DNA of 64,000 nucleotides from Nonomuraea coxensis DSM 45129 (lineage in GTDB: Bacteria > Actinomycetota > Actinomycetes > Streptosporangiales > Streptosporangiaceae). The notes below the pieces were generated by a model. It was not told the origin of the DNA. It searched no databases and was given only the letters and a program-made list of their open reading frames with translations. The translations under genes and the position numbers were made by a program. Within the stretch, counting starts at the first letter, position 1; the number at the start of each line of letters is the position of its first letter. The stretch lies in contig NZ_CP068985.1 of assembly GCF_019397265.1 (NCBI RefSeq), positions 6,688,001 through 6,752,000 on the forward strand, written 5' to 3'. Below, one piece after another: positions 32,531-42,300 of the stretch.

Positions 32531-33442
32531 GTGACACTGCCCACCACCGGCCTCGGCAGGACCGGACTCCAGGTCAGCCGCCTCGGCTACGGAGCGATGG
32601 AGCTCCGCGGGCCCCGGGCGTGGGGCCCGCCGGTCACCGACGACCGAGCGGGCACGCTGCTGAACACCGTCCTCGACTCGGGGATCAACCTCATCGACAC
32701 CTCACCCGATTACGGCGACGCCGAGGAGCACGTCGGCCGCTGGATCTCCCACAGACGTGCGGAATTCGTCCTGTCCAGCAAGTGCGGCTGCCCGGTGTCC
32801 GCGGGCGGCGACCCGCGAGCGCAGCCACCGCACGACTACAGCAGAACGAACATCCGCGCCGGCGTCGAGCGGAGCCTGCGCCGCATGCGCACCGACCACC
32901 TCGACATCCTGATGGTCCACATGAGCCCCAGCGTCGCCGTCATGCGGAGCGAGGACACCATCGCCGAGATGCTCGCCCTCCAGGCCGAAGGCACGATCCG
33001 CTTCACGGGGATGTCGGGCGAGCTGCCGCACCTTCCGGACCACATCGCCATGGACGTGTTCGACGTGTACCTCGTGCCGTACTCTCCGCTGGACCTGTCC
33101 CACGGCGACCTCATCACCGCGGCCGCGGCCGCCGGTGCGGGCACGATCGCCCGCGGCTCGATCGCCCGGCCGCTCACGCCGCCGCCCGACGTCCTCCCGG
33201 AACAGATCCGCCGGCCGCTCGCCGTCCTGCACGAACGGCTCACCGCCGCCCGGCTGGACGATCTGGCGGACGGCGCCTCACCGATGGAGCTGCTGCTCCG
33301 CTTCCTGCTCGGCCACCCGGCGCTGGACGCGGTGCTCGTCGGCTCGGCCCAGGTCGCGCACGTCCAGGCCAACGTCGCCGCCGCCGGCAAGGGCCCGCTG
33401 CCGCCGGACGTGTACGACGAGCTGCGCACGCGCCTCACGTGA
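32531..33442 (+). CDS. Aldo/keto reductase
   Basis: A 303-residue NAD(P)H-dependent oxidoreductase of the AKR barrel fold. Catalytic tetrad residues are visible: Asp and Tyr in NLIDTSPDYGDAEEHVG, Lys in FVLSSKCG and His in DILMVHMSP. The N-terminal LGRTGLQVSRLGYGAM is typical. It starts at GTG 32531 and lies about 100 bp past groEL behind a hairpin. Substrate unknown; the C-terminal third is divergent from the family. Confidence 0.85.
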   Translation: MTLPTTGLGRTGLQVSRLGYGAMELRGPRAWGPPVTDDRAGTLLNTVLDSGINLIDTSPDYGDAEEHVGRWISHRRAEFVLSSKCGCPVSAGGDPRAQPPHDYSRTNIRAGVERSLRRMRTDHLDILMVHMSPSVAVMRSEDTIAEMLALQAEGTIRFTGMSGELPHLPDHIAMDVFDVYLVPYSPLDLSHGDLITAAAAAGAGTIARGSIARPLTPPPDVLPEQIRRPLAVLHERLTAARLDDLADGASPMELLLRFLLGHPALDAVLVGSAQVAHVQANVAAAGKGPLPPDVYDELRTRLT

Positions 33443-33482
33443 GCCGAGGAGAGGGGCCGACGCCGGCGCGTGATCGCACGCT

Positions 33483-33509
33483 CGCCCCGGGCCAGCTTGG
33501 CCAGGGGCG
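33483..33509 (+). terminator. Hairpin after the aldo/keto reductase gene
   Basis: CGCCCC-G-GGCCA (33483-33494), GCT loop, TGGCC-A-GGGGCG (33498-33509): a 12-bp stem with a single mismatch, 40 bp past the stop. Confidence 0.5.
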
Positions 33510-33594
33510 CGCGGCGGCGGCCTCGCGGCGCGGCGTCCCGAGGAGCGGCGCGGCGACGGGCGTGCGATCAGGGCCGGCTGGGTAGCGGGCTGCG

Positions 33595-34860
33595 ATGAGA
33601 TCAACTTCGGCCTCCACGCCGCGGCGCCGGCTCATCACCCTCCTGACGGCCGTTCTGCTGCTCGGTGTCACCGAGGCCATGATCGGCCCTTACCTCGTCC
33701 TGTTCGGCGCGGAACGGCTGCGCTTATCGGCACTGGAGATCGGCGTCTTCGTCTCCATGACGTCGCTGAGCGGCATGGCCGTCAGCATCCTGCTCGGCCG
33801 CCTCTACGACCGCCGGCCTGGACGGCGGCCGGCCATGCTGGCCGCGTCCCTGGCCGGGACGGGATACCTGCTGCTCCTGACCGGCCCGCCCTATCCGCTG
33901 CTGCTCCTCGTCGCCGTGCTGTTCATCGGCCCGGGCGCCGCGGCGTTCCCGCAGCTGTTCGCTCTGGCCAGGAGCCACGCGGACGAGACGACGTCCGGTT
34001 CCGGGGCCCGTACTCCTGTGCTGCGCTCGGCGTGGTCGCTCGCCTGGGCGGTCGGCCCCCTGGCGGGCGGCGCGCTGCTGGGCGGGGGCGGCTACACCGC
34101 GGTGCTCGCGGCCACCGCCGCCGGGTACTGCCTGATGGTCGTGGCCGTGCTCGGACTCGGCGGCAGCCGCGCGCCCGTACCGGAATCCGCCGGGGCGGAC
34201 GGGGGCCCGGCCGTGTCCGTGCGCGCCGCCGCGCTGCCGGTCGCCGCCTTCACCCTGTTCCACACCGCGATGTTCTCGGGGGCAGTGGTGCTGCCGCTGT
34301 ACGTCACGCAAGGGCTGCACGGCTCGGCCGGCACGGTCGGGTGGATGTTCAGCGTGTGCGCGGCGGCCGAGATCCCCGCGGCGCTCGCCCTGCTGCTCCC
34401 CGGCCGGTGGAGCAGGCGGCGGGCGGTCCTGCTCGGCATGGCGCTCATGACGGCGTACCTCGCGCTCCTGGCGACGTTCACCTCGACCGTGGCGCTGGTG
34501 CTCGTTCACCTCGCCCGAGGCGTCGCCATCGCCTTCGTGGGCGCGCTGGGCATCAGCCACATGCAGGACCTGTTCCCGCGCGCCCCCGGCCGGGCCACCA
34601 CGCTGTTCGCCAACACCGCGGCAGCCGGGGCGCTGGTGTCCGGCATCGCCGCCGGAGGCGTCTCCCAGGCCCTCGGCTACCACGCGGCGCTGGTCTGCTG
34701 CGCCGTCGTCAGCGCCGTGGCGTGGCTGCTGTTCCTGCTCGCCGGACGTCAGGCGCCGGTCGGGGAACAGCCCGCCAAGGTCCAGGAGCCGGTCGCGATG
34801 CCGCTCATACCTGCCATGCGTCGTCGCGCAGCAGCTCGATCGCGCCGCCGTCCTGGCTGA
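33595..34860 (+). CDS. MFS transporter (sugar-efflux / SetB-like)
   Basis: A 421-residue protein with about 12 membrane helices. The N-terminal helix VLLLGVTEAMIGPYLVLFG and the motif A equivalent LLGRLYDRRPGRRPAM resemble SetA/SetB-type sugar efflux transporters rather than DHA drug pumps. The last roughly 30 residues are Arg-rich and overlap the convergent aminopeptidase gene by 56 bp, so the true C-terminus may be functional only up to about 34800. No strong ribosome site precedes ATG 33595. Confidence 0.78.
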   Translation: MRSTSASTPRRRLITLLTAVLLLGVTEAMIGPYLVLFGAERLRLSALEIGVFVSMTSLSGMAVSILLGRLYDRRPGRRPAMLAASLAGTGYLLLLTGPPYPLLLLVAVLFIGPGAAAFPQLFALARSHADETTSGSGARTPVLRSAWSLAWAVGPLAGGALLGGGGYTAVLAATAAGYCLMVVAVLGLGGSRAPVPESAGADGGPAVSVRAAALPVAAFTLFHTAMFSGAVVLPLYVTQGLHGSAGTVGWMFSVCAAAEIPAALALLLPGRWSRRRAVLLGMALMTAYLALLATFTSTVALVLVHLARGVAIAFVGALGISHMQDLFPRAPGRATTLFANTAAAGALVSGIAAGGVSQALGYHAALVCCAVVSAVAWLLFLLAGRQAPVGEQPAKVQEPVAMPLIPAMRRRAAARSRRRPG

Positions 34861-36022
34861 TGCCGGTGACGGTGACCTCGGGACCGCCCACCATGAAGTC
34901 CACGTGGACGCCGGAGGTGTTGACCCCGGCCGCGTCGAGCGCGGCGGCGTCCCCGGTGCGCAGGTGTTCCGGCACGCCGGGAGGCAGCCCCGCGCCCCAC
35001 GCGAGGTGGCAGGTGGCGTTCTCGTCCAGGAGCGTCTCCAGGTAGGTGACGCCCGACCGGCCGACCGGTGAGGTGCCGTCGACGAGCGCCAGCTCGCCCA
35101 GCCGGGCGGCGCCGGCGTCCGTCGCCTGGTGGGTGCGGACGACGTCCGCGCCGGTGCTCGCCCGGACCCGGCTCACCACGCCGGCGCTGAACGTCAGCTC
35201 CAGGTCCCGTACGACGGTGCCGTCGAGGGAGAGCGGACGCGTCGAGCGGACGGTGCCCTCGACACGCCGGTAGTCGGGCGTGGTGAACACCTCCTCCGTG
35301 GGGAAGTTCGCCTGGAACACGTGCCCGCGGACCGATTCGAGCCGCGCCGCCGTCCAGTGCGCGCCGGGCAGCAGGCCGATGGTCAGGTCGGTGCCCGGCC
35401 CCTCGAAGCGGACGGCGTCCAGGCGCATCGCGGTGAGGGTCTCGGCGCGTTCGAGCAGGTCGGCGAGGCGCTGCTGCCAGGCGGCGCGGGGGTCGGGCTG
35501 GTCCAGGCGCAGGATGGGGCGCAGGTGCTCCCACAGCCGGGCCTCGTCGGGCTCGCCGAAGATCGCCTGGGCCCATTCCGCCGTCGGGCACGGCACCATG
35601 ACCCAGCGGACGAGGTTGCCGAGCTGGAGCCGCTGCCTGGACGACAGGTGCGGCATGCGGTCGCGGCCGGCCCTGACGGGGTCCTGCCCGGCGAGCAGGT
35701 CCGGTGCGGCGGCGCCGCGGATGTTGACCAGGATGCCGCAGTGGCGGGCCAGTTCCTCGTTGCGGGCGTCCAGCCAGGACGGCACCTCGTGCAGGGTCTC
35801 GGCGTCGGCGTGCCGGACGCGGGAGCGTTTGGCGTGGGGGTCGAAGTACCAGATGTCGACGTAGCGGGCGCCTCTGGCGTACGCCGCCTCGGTCAGGGCG
35901 CGGGCCAGCGGGGCGTGCTCGATCTCGGCGTTGATCAGCACGCGGTCGCCGGCGGCGACCGGCACGGCGACGTCGAAGACGACGTCGGCGTAGCCGGCCA
36001 GGTCAGCGGACGGGATGGTCAT
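34805..36022 (-). CDS. M29-family aminopeptidase
   Basis: A 405-residue metal-dependent aminopeptidase of the AmpS/thermophilic aminopeptidase (M29) family. It has the typical opening (LAGYADVVFDVAVPVAAGDRV), the metal-binding Glu pair in NFPTEEVFTTPD, and a C-terminal HLAWGAGLPP with VHVDFMVGG. AAGGAGAACG precedes ATG 36022, and the start overlaps the MFS stop (ATGA), so it is the second gene of a two-gene operon. An exporter coupled to a peptidase suggests handling of a small peptide; that is inference. Confidence 0.86.
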   Translation of the reverse strand: MTIPSADLAGYADVVFDVAVPVAAGDRVLINAEIEHAPLARALTEAAYARGARYVDIWYFDPHAKRSRVRHADAETLHEVPSWLDARNEELARHCGILVNIRGAAAPDLLAGQDPVRAGRDRMPHLSSRQRLQLGNLVRWVMVPCPTAEWAQAIFGEPDEARLWEHLRPILRLDQPDPRAAWQQRLADLLERAETLTAMRLDAVRFEGPGTDLTIGLLPGAHWTAARLESVRGHVFQANFPTEEVFTTPDYRRVEGTVRSTRPLSLDGTVVRDLELTFSAGVVSRVRASTGADVVRTHQATDAGAARLGELALVDGTSPVGRSGVTYLETLLDENATCHLAWGAGLPPGVPEHLRTGDAAALDAAGVNTSGVHVDFMVGGPEVTVTGISQDGGAIELLRDDAWQV

Positions 36023-37149
36023 GTCGTTCTCCTTGAGACGTTCTGCGGGTGAAGGGTCAGGAGCAGCGGGGCCAGGCCCGCGACGCAGGCGGCGAGGGCG
36101 AATCCTCGGGCCAGGCCGTGGGACTGTGCGACGGCGCCGAGCGCGAGGGCCGCGCTCAGGAAGCCGAGGTCGAAGAAGGCCGTGGTGGTGGCCACCGCCG
36201 AGCCGCGCTGCCCGGCGGGCACGCCGGTCACCGCCATCGTCAGGAACGCCGGGAGGCCGAGCGCCTGCCCGGCCGCCAGCACGGCCGTGGCCCACAACGC
36301 CCCCGTGACGGTGGGCCACGCGACGAACAGGACCAGCCCCGCGGCGGTCAGCAGCAGCGCGGCGGTCGCCGTCCTGCCCGCGGGCATCCGGGCGAGCACC
36401 CGATGGCCGCCCACCCGTACGCCGAGCAGCACACAGCCGTAGACCAGGAAGTGCGGGCCGCTGCCTCCGCCGAGCGCGGCCAGGTGGAGCGGCAGGAAGG
36501 CGCTGAAGGCGGTGTATCCCCACACCGACGCCCAGTACGCCAGCCCCGGCACCAGTCCTGCCCGGTGGATGCCCGTGCCGGAGCGGCGGCCTTCGCCGGC
36601 GGCTGCCGGGTCGCCGCCGTCCCGGGGGTCGGTCAGGAACAGGCAGGCGGTGAAGGCGGCGGCGGCCACGGCCGCGGACAGCGTCCACACGGCCCGCGGG
36701 CCGGCCAGTGCGGCGACCGCCGCGGCGATCGGCGCGCCGGCCAGCAGTCCCGCGTTGACCGCGACGGAGAAGCCGTTGAGCGCCGGGCCTGGACGGTCGT
36801 GGTCACTGGCCGCGGCAGCCAGGCCGACGTACATCAGGGCCTCGCCGACTCCCGCGACGGCGCGGCAGGCGAGGAACGACGGCAACGTGCCCGTCCACGG
36901 CACGGCACCGGAGGTGAGCGCCAGCAGCGCGGCGCCGGCCGCCGCGGCGAACCTGCGGCTCCGCCGGTCCGCCAGCCGTCCCGCGAGGGGCCTGGCGAGC
37001 ACCGCGCACACCGCCGTGACCGCCAGGCAGGCGCCGACCCAGGCGGGACCCTGGCCGAGGACACCGGTGACGTGGACGGGGATGGCGGGGATGAGCAGGC
37101 CGAGTGACAGGAAACACGAGCCCGCGCAGAGCAGCAGGAGCCACGTCAT
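36019..37149 (-). CDS. MFS exporter, first gene of the aminopeptidase operon
   Basis: A 376-residue MFS protein with about 12 helices: LLSLGLLIPAIPVHV-like first helix region, motif A LAGRLADRRSRRFA, and AVAGVGEALMYVGLAAAASD. Its closest type is the small drug/arabinose-efflux group. It is transcribed from a promoter flanked by two TTCCCAA/TTGGGAA dyads, so expression is probably tightly repressed and induced by a ligand. A longer open frame reaching 37683 runs through the next gene and is not used; ATG 37149 has GGGGCGGGC upstream. Confidence 0.82.
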   Translation of the reverse strand: MTWLLLLCAGSCFLSLGLLIPAIPVHVTGVLGQGPAWVGACLAVTAVCAVLARPLAGRLADRRSRRFAAAAGAALLALTSGAVPWTGTLPSFLACRAVAGVGEALMYVGLAAAASDHDRPGPALNGFSVAVNAGLLAGAPIAAAVAALAGPRAVWTLSAAVAAAAFTACLFLTDPRDGGDPAAAGEGRRSGTGIHRAGLVPGLAYWASVWGYTAFSAFLPLHLAALGGGSGPHFLVYGCVLLGVRVGGHRVLARMPAGRTATAALLLTAAGLVLFVAWPTVTGALWATAVLAAGQALGLPAFLTMAVTGVPAGQRGSAVATTTAFFDLGFLSAALALGAVAQSHGLARGFALAACVAGLAPLLLTLHPQNVSRRTT

Positions 37150-37163
37150 CGCCCGCCCCGGGT

Positions 37164-37210
37164 TTCCCAAGGCATGTTGGAATAGTAGCTTTCCCAAGAC
37201 CTGTTGGGAA
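37164..37210 (-). promoter_or_regulatory. Promoter with two dyad operators for the MFS-aminopeptidase operon
   Basis: Site 1 is TTCCCAAGGCATGTTGGAA (37164-37182); site 2 is TTCCCAA-N6-TTGGGAA (37191-37210), a perfect 7-bp dyad. On the minus strand a TACTAT -10 box (37182-37187) lies between them, and site 2 occupies the -35 position (17 bp spacing, TTCCCA). Site 1 would cover the transcription start. The regulator is not encoded next to it, or is the unassigned product elsewhere. Confidence 0.65.
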
Positions 37211-37265
37211 GGTCGCGTCGGCGGAACCTCGGGAAGCGCTTTCCAAGCGGTCCCGGCGAAGCGTC

Positions 37266-38108
37266 CTAGCGCGCCGCGTACAGCGCGTGCGCTGCCTCGA
37301 TCGCCTGCCGGGCGAAGTCCAGCACGTCCCTGCGGCGGTCGAAGGGCGAGCCGTAGAGAGAGCGCCGGAGCGTGCCGACGTGCTCGCCGAGCCCCGATAG
37401 CAGGCCGCCGATCGTCGGCCAGGCGTCGTCCTGCTCGCGCAGCCTCAGCGCCTCGCGCACCACGCGCTGCCAGCGCTCGGGGAACGCCGTCAGCGCGTGC
37501 CGGGCCGCGCCCGTCTTCGAGGTCACCTCGCCGGTGGCCAGCGTGTAGTGCAGCCGGGAGACACCTGTGACGATCCACACGGTCGCGTACCCGCCGAGGG
37601 CCGCGAGCCCCCAGGGCCGCACCGGGCTGGCGGCCCGGCTCACCACGCGCCGCCAGTAGCGGTCGAGGTTGTCGTCGGTCCACGCGGCGAGCACGTCTGG
37701 ATCGCTCCAGATGTCGAACTCGTCCGGCTTGGGACCGCGGCAGGTGACGCCGTGGCGCGCGAGGGTGTGCCAGGTGACCGGGGTGACGCCGCGGCGCGGC
37801 TCGAACCGCCCGGCGTGGGCTCCGGGGCGGGCGTCCAGGTCGCAGGGGTTGCCGCGGAGGTCGTCCCAGGTGAGGTAGACGCCCTCGAACGGGTGGGCGC
37901 CGAGGCTCGTGTGGATGCGGGCGAGCACCTCGGCGGGCGGCGCGGCCGAGGTCACGGCCACGAAGTCGACGTCGCTCGTGGCCGGGTGGTAGTCGTCTAG
38001 GGCGGCCGAGCCCTCCAGGTAGAGCCCTTCGATCAGGCCGGGAGCCTCCGCGTCGGCCAGCGACAGGTACGTCTCGACGATCGCCTCGATCTTCGGGTGG
38101 GGGGTCAT
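37266..38108 (-). CDS. Aminoglycoside adenylyltransferase-like nucleotidyltransferase
   Basis: A 280-residue protein with the nucleotidyltransferase signature GSAALDDYHPATSDVDF (Gly-Ser then Asp-x-Asp metal ligands) near residue 33 and a C-terminal helical domain like DUF4111 of ANT(9)/ANT(3'') enzymes. These transfer AMP from ATP to aminoglycoside hydroxyls, but many chromosomal relatives are not shown to confer resistance. ATG 38108 opens directly before the conserved domain. It is 116 bp upstream of the MFS-aminopeptidase operon on the same strand. Confidence 0.78.
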   Translation of the reverse strand: MTPHPKIEAIVETYLSLADAEAPGLIEGLYLEGSAALDDYHPATSDVDFVAVTSAAPPAEVLARIHTSLGAHPFEGVYLTWDDLRGNPCDLDARPGAHAGRFEPRRGVTPVTWHTLARHGVTCRGPKPDEFDIWSDPDVLAAWTDDNLDRYWRRVVSRAASPVRPWGLAALGGYATVWIVTGVSRLHYTLATGEVTSKTGAARHALTAFPERWQRVVREALRLREQDDAWPTIGGLLSGLGEHVGTLRRSLYGSPFDRRRDVLDFARQAIEAAHALYAAR

Positions 38109-38160
38109 GGCCGCCCAGCCTGCCACAGGTCGCGACACCCCCTCAGGACAATGCAAATCC

Positions 38161-38172
38161 TAGAATGCCTAG
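38161..38172 (+). promoter_or_regulatory. -10 box of an apparently leaderless aminotransferase gene
   Basis: TAGAAT (38161-38166) ends six bases before GTG 38173 and no ribosome site exists, so transcription probably begins at or next to the start codon. CCTAG and CTAGG arms (38159-38163 and 38169-38173) make a short dyad over the same bases. Confidence 0.5.
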
Positions 38173-39297
38173 GTGAACAAGGCATACAGCGTGGAAGACC
38201 TCAAAGCACGAAATGACGGCTTCAAATGGTCGAAAGCTGAGGCCGGAGTCATTCCAGCCTGGATCGCCGACATGGACCTGCCCACCGCCCCGGCGGTCAT
38301 CGAGGCCCTGCACCGGCGCGCCGACGGCGACCTCGGCTATCCGACCTGGCTGGACTCGCCGAACGCGGGCCCGCTGGCGGAGGCGTTCGGCGAGCGGATG
38401 GCCGCCCGCCACGGCTGGTCCCCCGACATCTCCCGCGTCCACGCCTTCTCCGACGTCAACCAGGCGCTCCAGGTGCTGCTGCACCTCTGGACCCGGCCGG
38501 GCGACGGCGTGGCGCTGCACACCCCCGCCTACCACCCGTTCCTCGGCACGCTGGAGGTCATGGAACGCCCGGTGCGCCCGATCCAGGCCGAGCCGGACGG
38601 CGACTCGTGGCGCTTCGCCGTCCCCGACCTGACGGGCTGCCGGGTGCTCCTGCTGGTCAACCCGCACAACCCGACCGGCCGCGTGCTCACCCGCGCGGAG
38701 CTGGAGGAGCTGGCCGAGCTGGCCGAGCGCCACGACCTGCTGGTCATCGCCGACGAGATCCACGCCGACCTGACCTTCGCGCCGCACCGGCACATCCCCT
38801 TCGCCACGATCGCCCCAGCTCGTACGGTGACGCTCACCTCCGCCACCAAGGCGTTCAACCTGGGCGGCATCCGCTGCTCGGTCGCCCACCTGGGGCACGA
38901 GGGCGTCCGCAAGGCGCTGGAGGCGCAGCCGCCGTTCCTGTTCGGCTCGCCGAACCTGTTCGGCGTCGAGGCCACCGTCGCCGCCTGGCGGCACGGGGAC
39001 GCCTGGCTGGAGGAGGTGCGGGCGCTGCTGGACCGCAACCGGCGGACCATCGCCGCGCGGCTGCCGGCGACGTTCGGCTACCGGATGCCGGAGGCCACGT
39101 ACCTGGCCTGGCTGCACACGGGGCGGGCCGGGATGGCGGAGGTCCTCGAACGCGAGGCCAAGGTCATGCTCTCGGACGGGGCCGCGTTCGGGCCGGGCGG
39201 CGCGGAGCCGGGCGGCGCGGAGTACGTCCGGCTGAACTTCGCCACCTCCGAGCCCGTCCTCGCCGAGATCCTGGACCGGCTGTCCCGCCTGGCCTGA
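38173..39297 (+). CDS. MalY/PatB-type PLP aminotransferase or cystathionine beta-lyase
   Basis: A 374-residue fold-type I PLP enzyme. It shows WIADMDLPTAPAVIEAL near the N-terminus (hallmark of MalY/PatB), LLVNPHNPTGRVLT, the PLP aspartate in VIADEIHADL and the Schiff-base lysine in TSATKAFNLGG. MalY-type proteins cleave cystathionine to homocysteine, pyruvate and ammonia, while others are aminotransferases. GTG 38173 is the start. Convergent with the tricorn gene across a strong hairpin. Confidence 0.9.
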   Translation: MNKAYSVEDLKARNDGFKWSKAEAGVIPAWIADMDLPTAPAVIEALHRRADGDLGYPTWLDSPNAGPLAEAFGERMAARHGWSPDISRVHAFSDVNQALQVLLHLWTRPGDGVALHTPAYHPFLGTLEVMERPVRPIQAEPDGDSWRFAVPDLTGCRVLLLVNPHNPTGRVLTRAELEELAELAERHDLLVIADEIHADLTFAPHRHIPFATIAPARTVTLTSATKAFNLGGIRCSVAHLGHEGVRKALEAQPPFLFGSPNLFGVEATVAAWRHGDAWLEEVRALLDRNRRTIAARLPATFGYRMPEATYLAWLHTGRAGMAEVLEREAKVMLSDGAAFGPGGAEPGGAEYVRLNFATSEPVLAEILDRLSRLA

Positions 39298-39306
39298 TCC
39301 CGGCGA

Positions 39307-39335
39307 CCGGCCCGCCCCGGCGGGAGGCGGGCCGG
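39307..39335. terminator. Bidirectional terminator hairpin
   Basis: CCGGCCCGCC (39307-39316) pairs with GGCGGGCCGG (39326-39335) around a 9-base loop. It sits between the stops of the convergent aminotransferase (39297) and tricorn protease (39350) genes. Confidence 0.7.
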
Positions 39336-39349
39336 TACGGCGAGGCCGG

Positions 39350-42300
39350 TCAGGGCAGGGGCGGAAGGTCGGGCGGGGTGGCGGGCGGGTGCTCGTCGAG
39401 GGCGGCGAGCGCCAGCTCTATCGCCCGGTCGAGCTGCGGGTCCCGCCCGGCGGCCCGGTCCTGCGGCGTGGCGACCACCTCGACGTCGGGGTCGACGCCG
39501 TGGTTCTCCACCCCCCAGCCGTGCCCCTCCAGCCAGAACGAGTACCGCGGCTGGGTGACCCGGGTGCCGTCCACCAGGTGGTAGCGCCCGTCGATGCCGA
39601 TCACGCCGCCCCACGTCCGGGTGCCGACGAGCGGCCCGAGGCCGCGGATCTTGATCCCGGCGCTGACGATGTCGCCGTCGGAGCCGGCGAACTCGTCGGT
39701 GACGGCGACGACCGGCCCGCGCGGCGAGTCGGCCGGGTAGCGGCGCGGCTCGAACCCGCGGGCCCGCATCCAGCCGCTGACCTTGCGGCTGAGCTTCTCC
39801 AGCACCAGCTCGGACAGGTGCCCGCCGCCGTTGTCCCGCAGGTCCACGACGAGCCCGTCGTAGGACATCTCGGTACGCAGGTCGCGATGGAACTGCGCCC
39901 ATCCTGAGGCCACCATGTCCGGCACGTGCAGGTAGCCGAGCCGCCCGCCGGAGCTCTCCCTGACGTGGGCCCGCCGGCTCTCCACCCAGTCGTGGTAACG
40001 CAGCGCCGTCTCGTCGGCGAGCGGGCTCACCACGACCCGGCGCGTCTCGCCGCCCGACCCCGGCCGCACGGTCAGCTCCACCGGATGGCCGGCGGTGCCG
40101 GCGAGGAGGGCGAGCGGGCCGCGTACCGGATCGACCGGACGCCCGCCGACGGCGACGATCGCGTCTCCGGGACGGACCGCGACGCCGGGGGCGAGCAGCG
40201 GCGAGCGGGCCTCGTGGTCGGAGGACTCGCCGGCGAGGATGCGCTCGACCCGCCACACGCCGTCGGCGTCCTTGGCGAGGTCGGCGCCGAGCAGGCCCTG
40301 GCGGCGGCGCGGGTCGGAGCCGCCCGCGGGAGGAGTGGCGTAGGCGTGGGAGGTGCCGAGCTCGCCCTGGACCTCCCAGAGCAGGTCGATCAGCTCGGTG
40401 TGGGCGCCGAGGCGCTCGACCAGCGGCGCGTAGCGGTCGAGCACGGCCTGCCAGTCGACGCCGTTCATGTCCTCGCGCCAGTAGTGGTCGCGCATGAGCC
40501 GGCCGGCCTCGCGGTAGCCCTGCCGCCACTCGGCGACGGGGTCGAGCTGCACCGTGATCCGGTCGAGGTCGATGGTGACGACCTCGTCGCCCTCGCTCGC
40601 GGCGCGGGTCTGCAGGCCGTTCTTGCCGTGGACGACCAGGCGGGTGCCGTCGCCGCTCACCTCGAAGGAGCGGATCTCCCTGCCGAGCTCGCTCTTGGCG
40701 CGCTTCTTGAGGTCGTAGCGTTCCAGCACGGTCTCGTGGGTCGCGTCGCTGCCGTCGCCGAGCTGGCCGGCGAGCGGGTGGCGCAGCCACAGCAGGGCGT
40801 CCTTGGCGGTGCGCAGGTTGCCGTAGCGGCCGGCGGGCACCGGTACGGGCACCACGCGCGAGCCGAGCCCTTCGGGGTCCACCTCGGTCCGCGGCGGCGT
40901 GTCGTCCTTGGAGGATTTGTCGTCCTTGCCGGGCTTGTCGTCCTCGCCGTTGAAACCGCGGCCCTGGAGCGAGGGGTCGAACGGCGAGGGCGTGTCCGCC
41001 TTCAGCGGCACCAGGTACGGCCGGCACGCCTGCGGGAACGACATGTCGAAGACGTGCGCGTCGTAGACGGGATCGAAGGTGCGCATCGACAGGAAGGCCA
41101 GATGCTTGCCGTCCCGGGTGAACATCGGGTCGTAGTCGGCGAAGCGCACCGGCGTCACCTCGATCACCGAGGTGCCGTCCACCCGGCCCATCCTGATCTG
41201 CGACAGCGGCTCCTCGTGCGGATGGACCCAGGCCAGCCACGAGGAGTCGGGTGAGAACGTCAGCCCGCTGAGGTCGCCCTGCGAGGTGCGGTCCAGCTCG
41301 CGCAGCGCGCCCGACTCCAGGTCCACGACGAGCAGCCGCCCGTCGTGGGTGGCCACGGCGGCGTGCTTGCCGTCGGGTGCCGCCTCCAGCTCCAGCACCC
41401 GCCCGAGCTGCCCGGTCGCCAGCGTGCGGACCTCGCCGCCGGGCGTGCCGATCTCCAGGCCCTCCTCGCCGCTCGCGTCGGAGACCCAGATGGCGTGGCC
41501 GTCGGCGTCGAGCACGCGCGGCAGCCGTACGCGGACGCCGGGCTCGGCGCGCAGCGTGCCGGCGGGGCCGTCGCGGTGGGCGACCCAGTGGGCGGTGCCG
41601 CGGATCTCGACGGCGCTGGCCCGGCCGGTGGCGTCCGGCGCGTACGAGCCGACCCGCAGCGGCGCCGGCCGCCTGGCCCGTCCGGGGCGCGGCCCGCCGA
41701 GCCGGATGTCGAGCGGGCGCGGCTCGGCGTCCAGGCTCTCCAGCAGCCACAGGTCACCGGCGTGGCTGTAGACGATCCGCGTCCCGTCTCCGGTGGCGTG
41801 GCGGGCGTAGAACTCCTCGTGCGCGGTGTGCCGGCGCAGGTCGGAGCCGTCGGGCAGGGCGGAGTAGAGGTTGCCGACGCCGTCGGGGTCGGCGAGGAAG
41901 ACCAGCCGGTCGCCGATCCAGTTGACCGCCCAGTGCTGGGCGGCGCTGTCGGCGAACAGGCGGGCGAACTGGCCGTCGCCGTCCGCGTCCACCCAGATCT
42001 TGGCGGCCGTGCCGCCCCGGTAGCGCTTCCACTGCGAGGGTTCGCGCCAGATGGACGAGACGGTGGCGACCCGGTCGCCGGAGATCGCGACGTCGCTGAC
42101 CCAGCCGTACGGCAGCCGCTCGGCCGGCCCGCCGTCGAGCGGCACGGCGTGGGCCCAGGTCCGGCTGCGCGAGCCCTCCCCGGTGGAGCTGACGGCCAGC
42201 ACCCGGCCGTCGTCGCTCCAGCCGCGCACCCGGGTCGTGGCGCTGCCCCAGAAGGTCAGCCGCTCGCCTTCGGGTCCGTCGACCTCGGCCGCGAACACCT

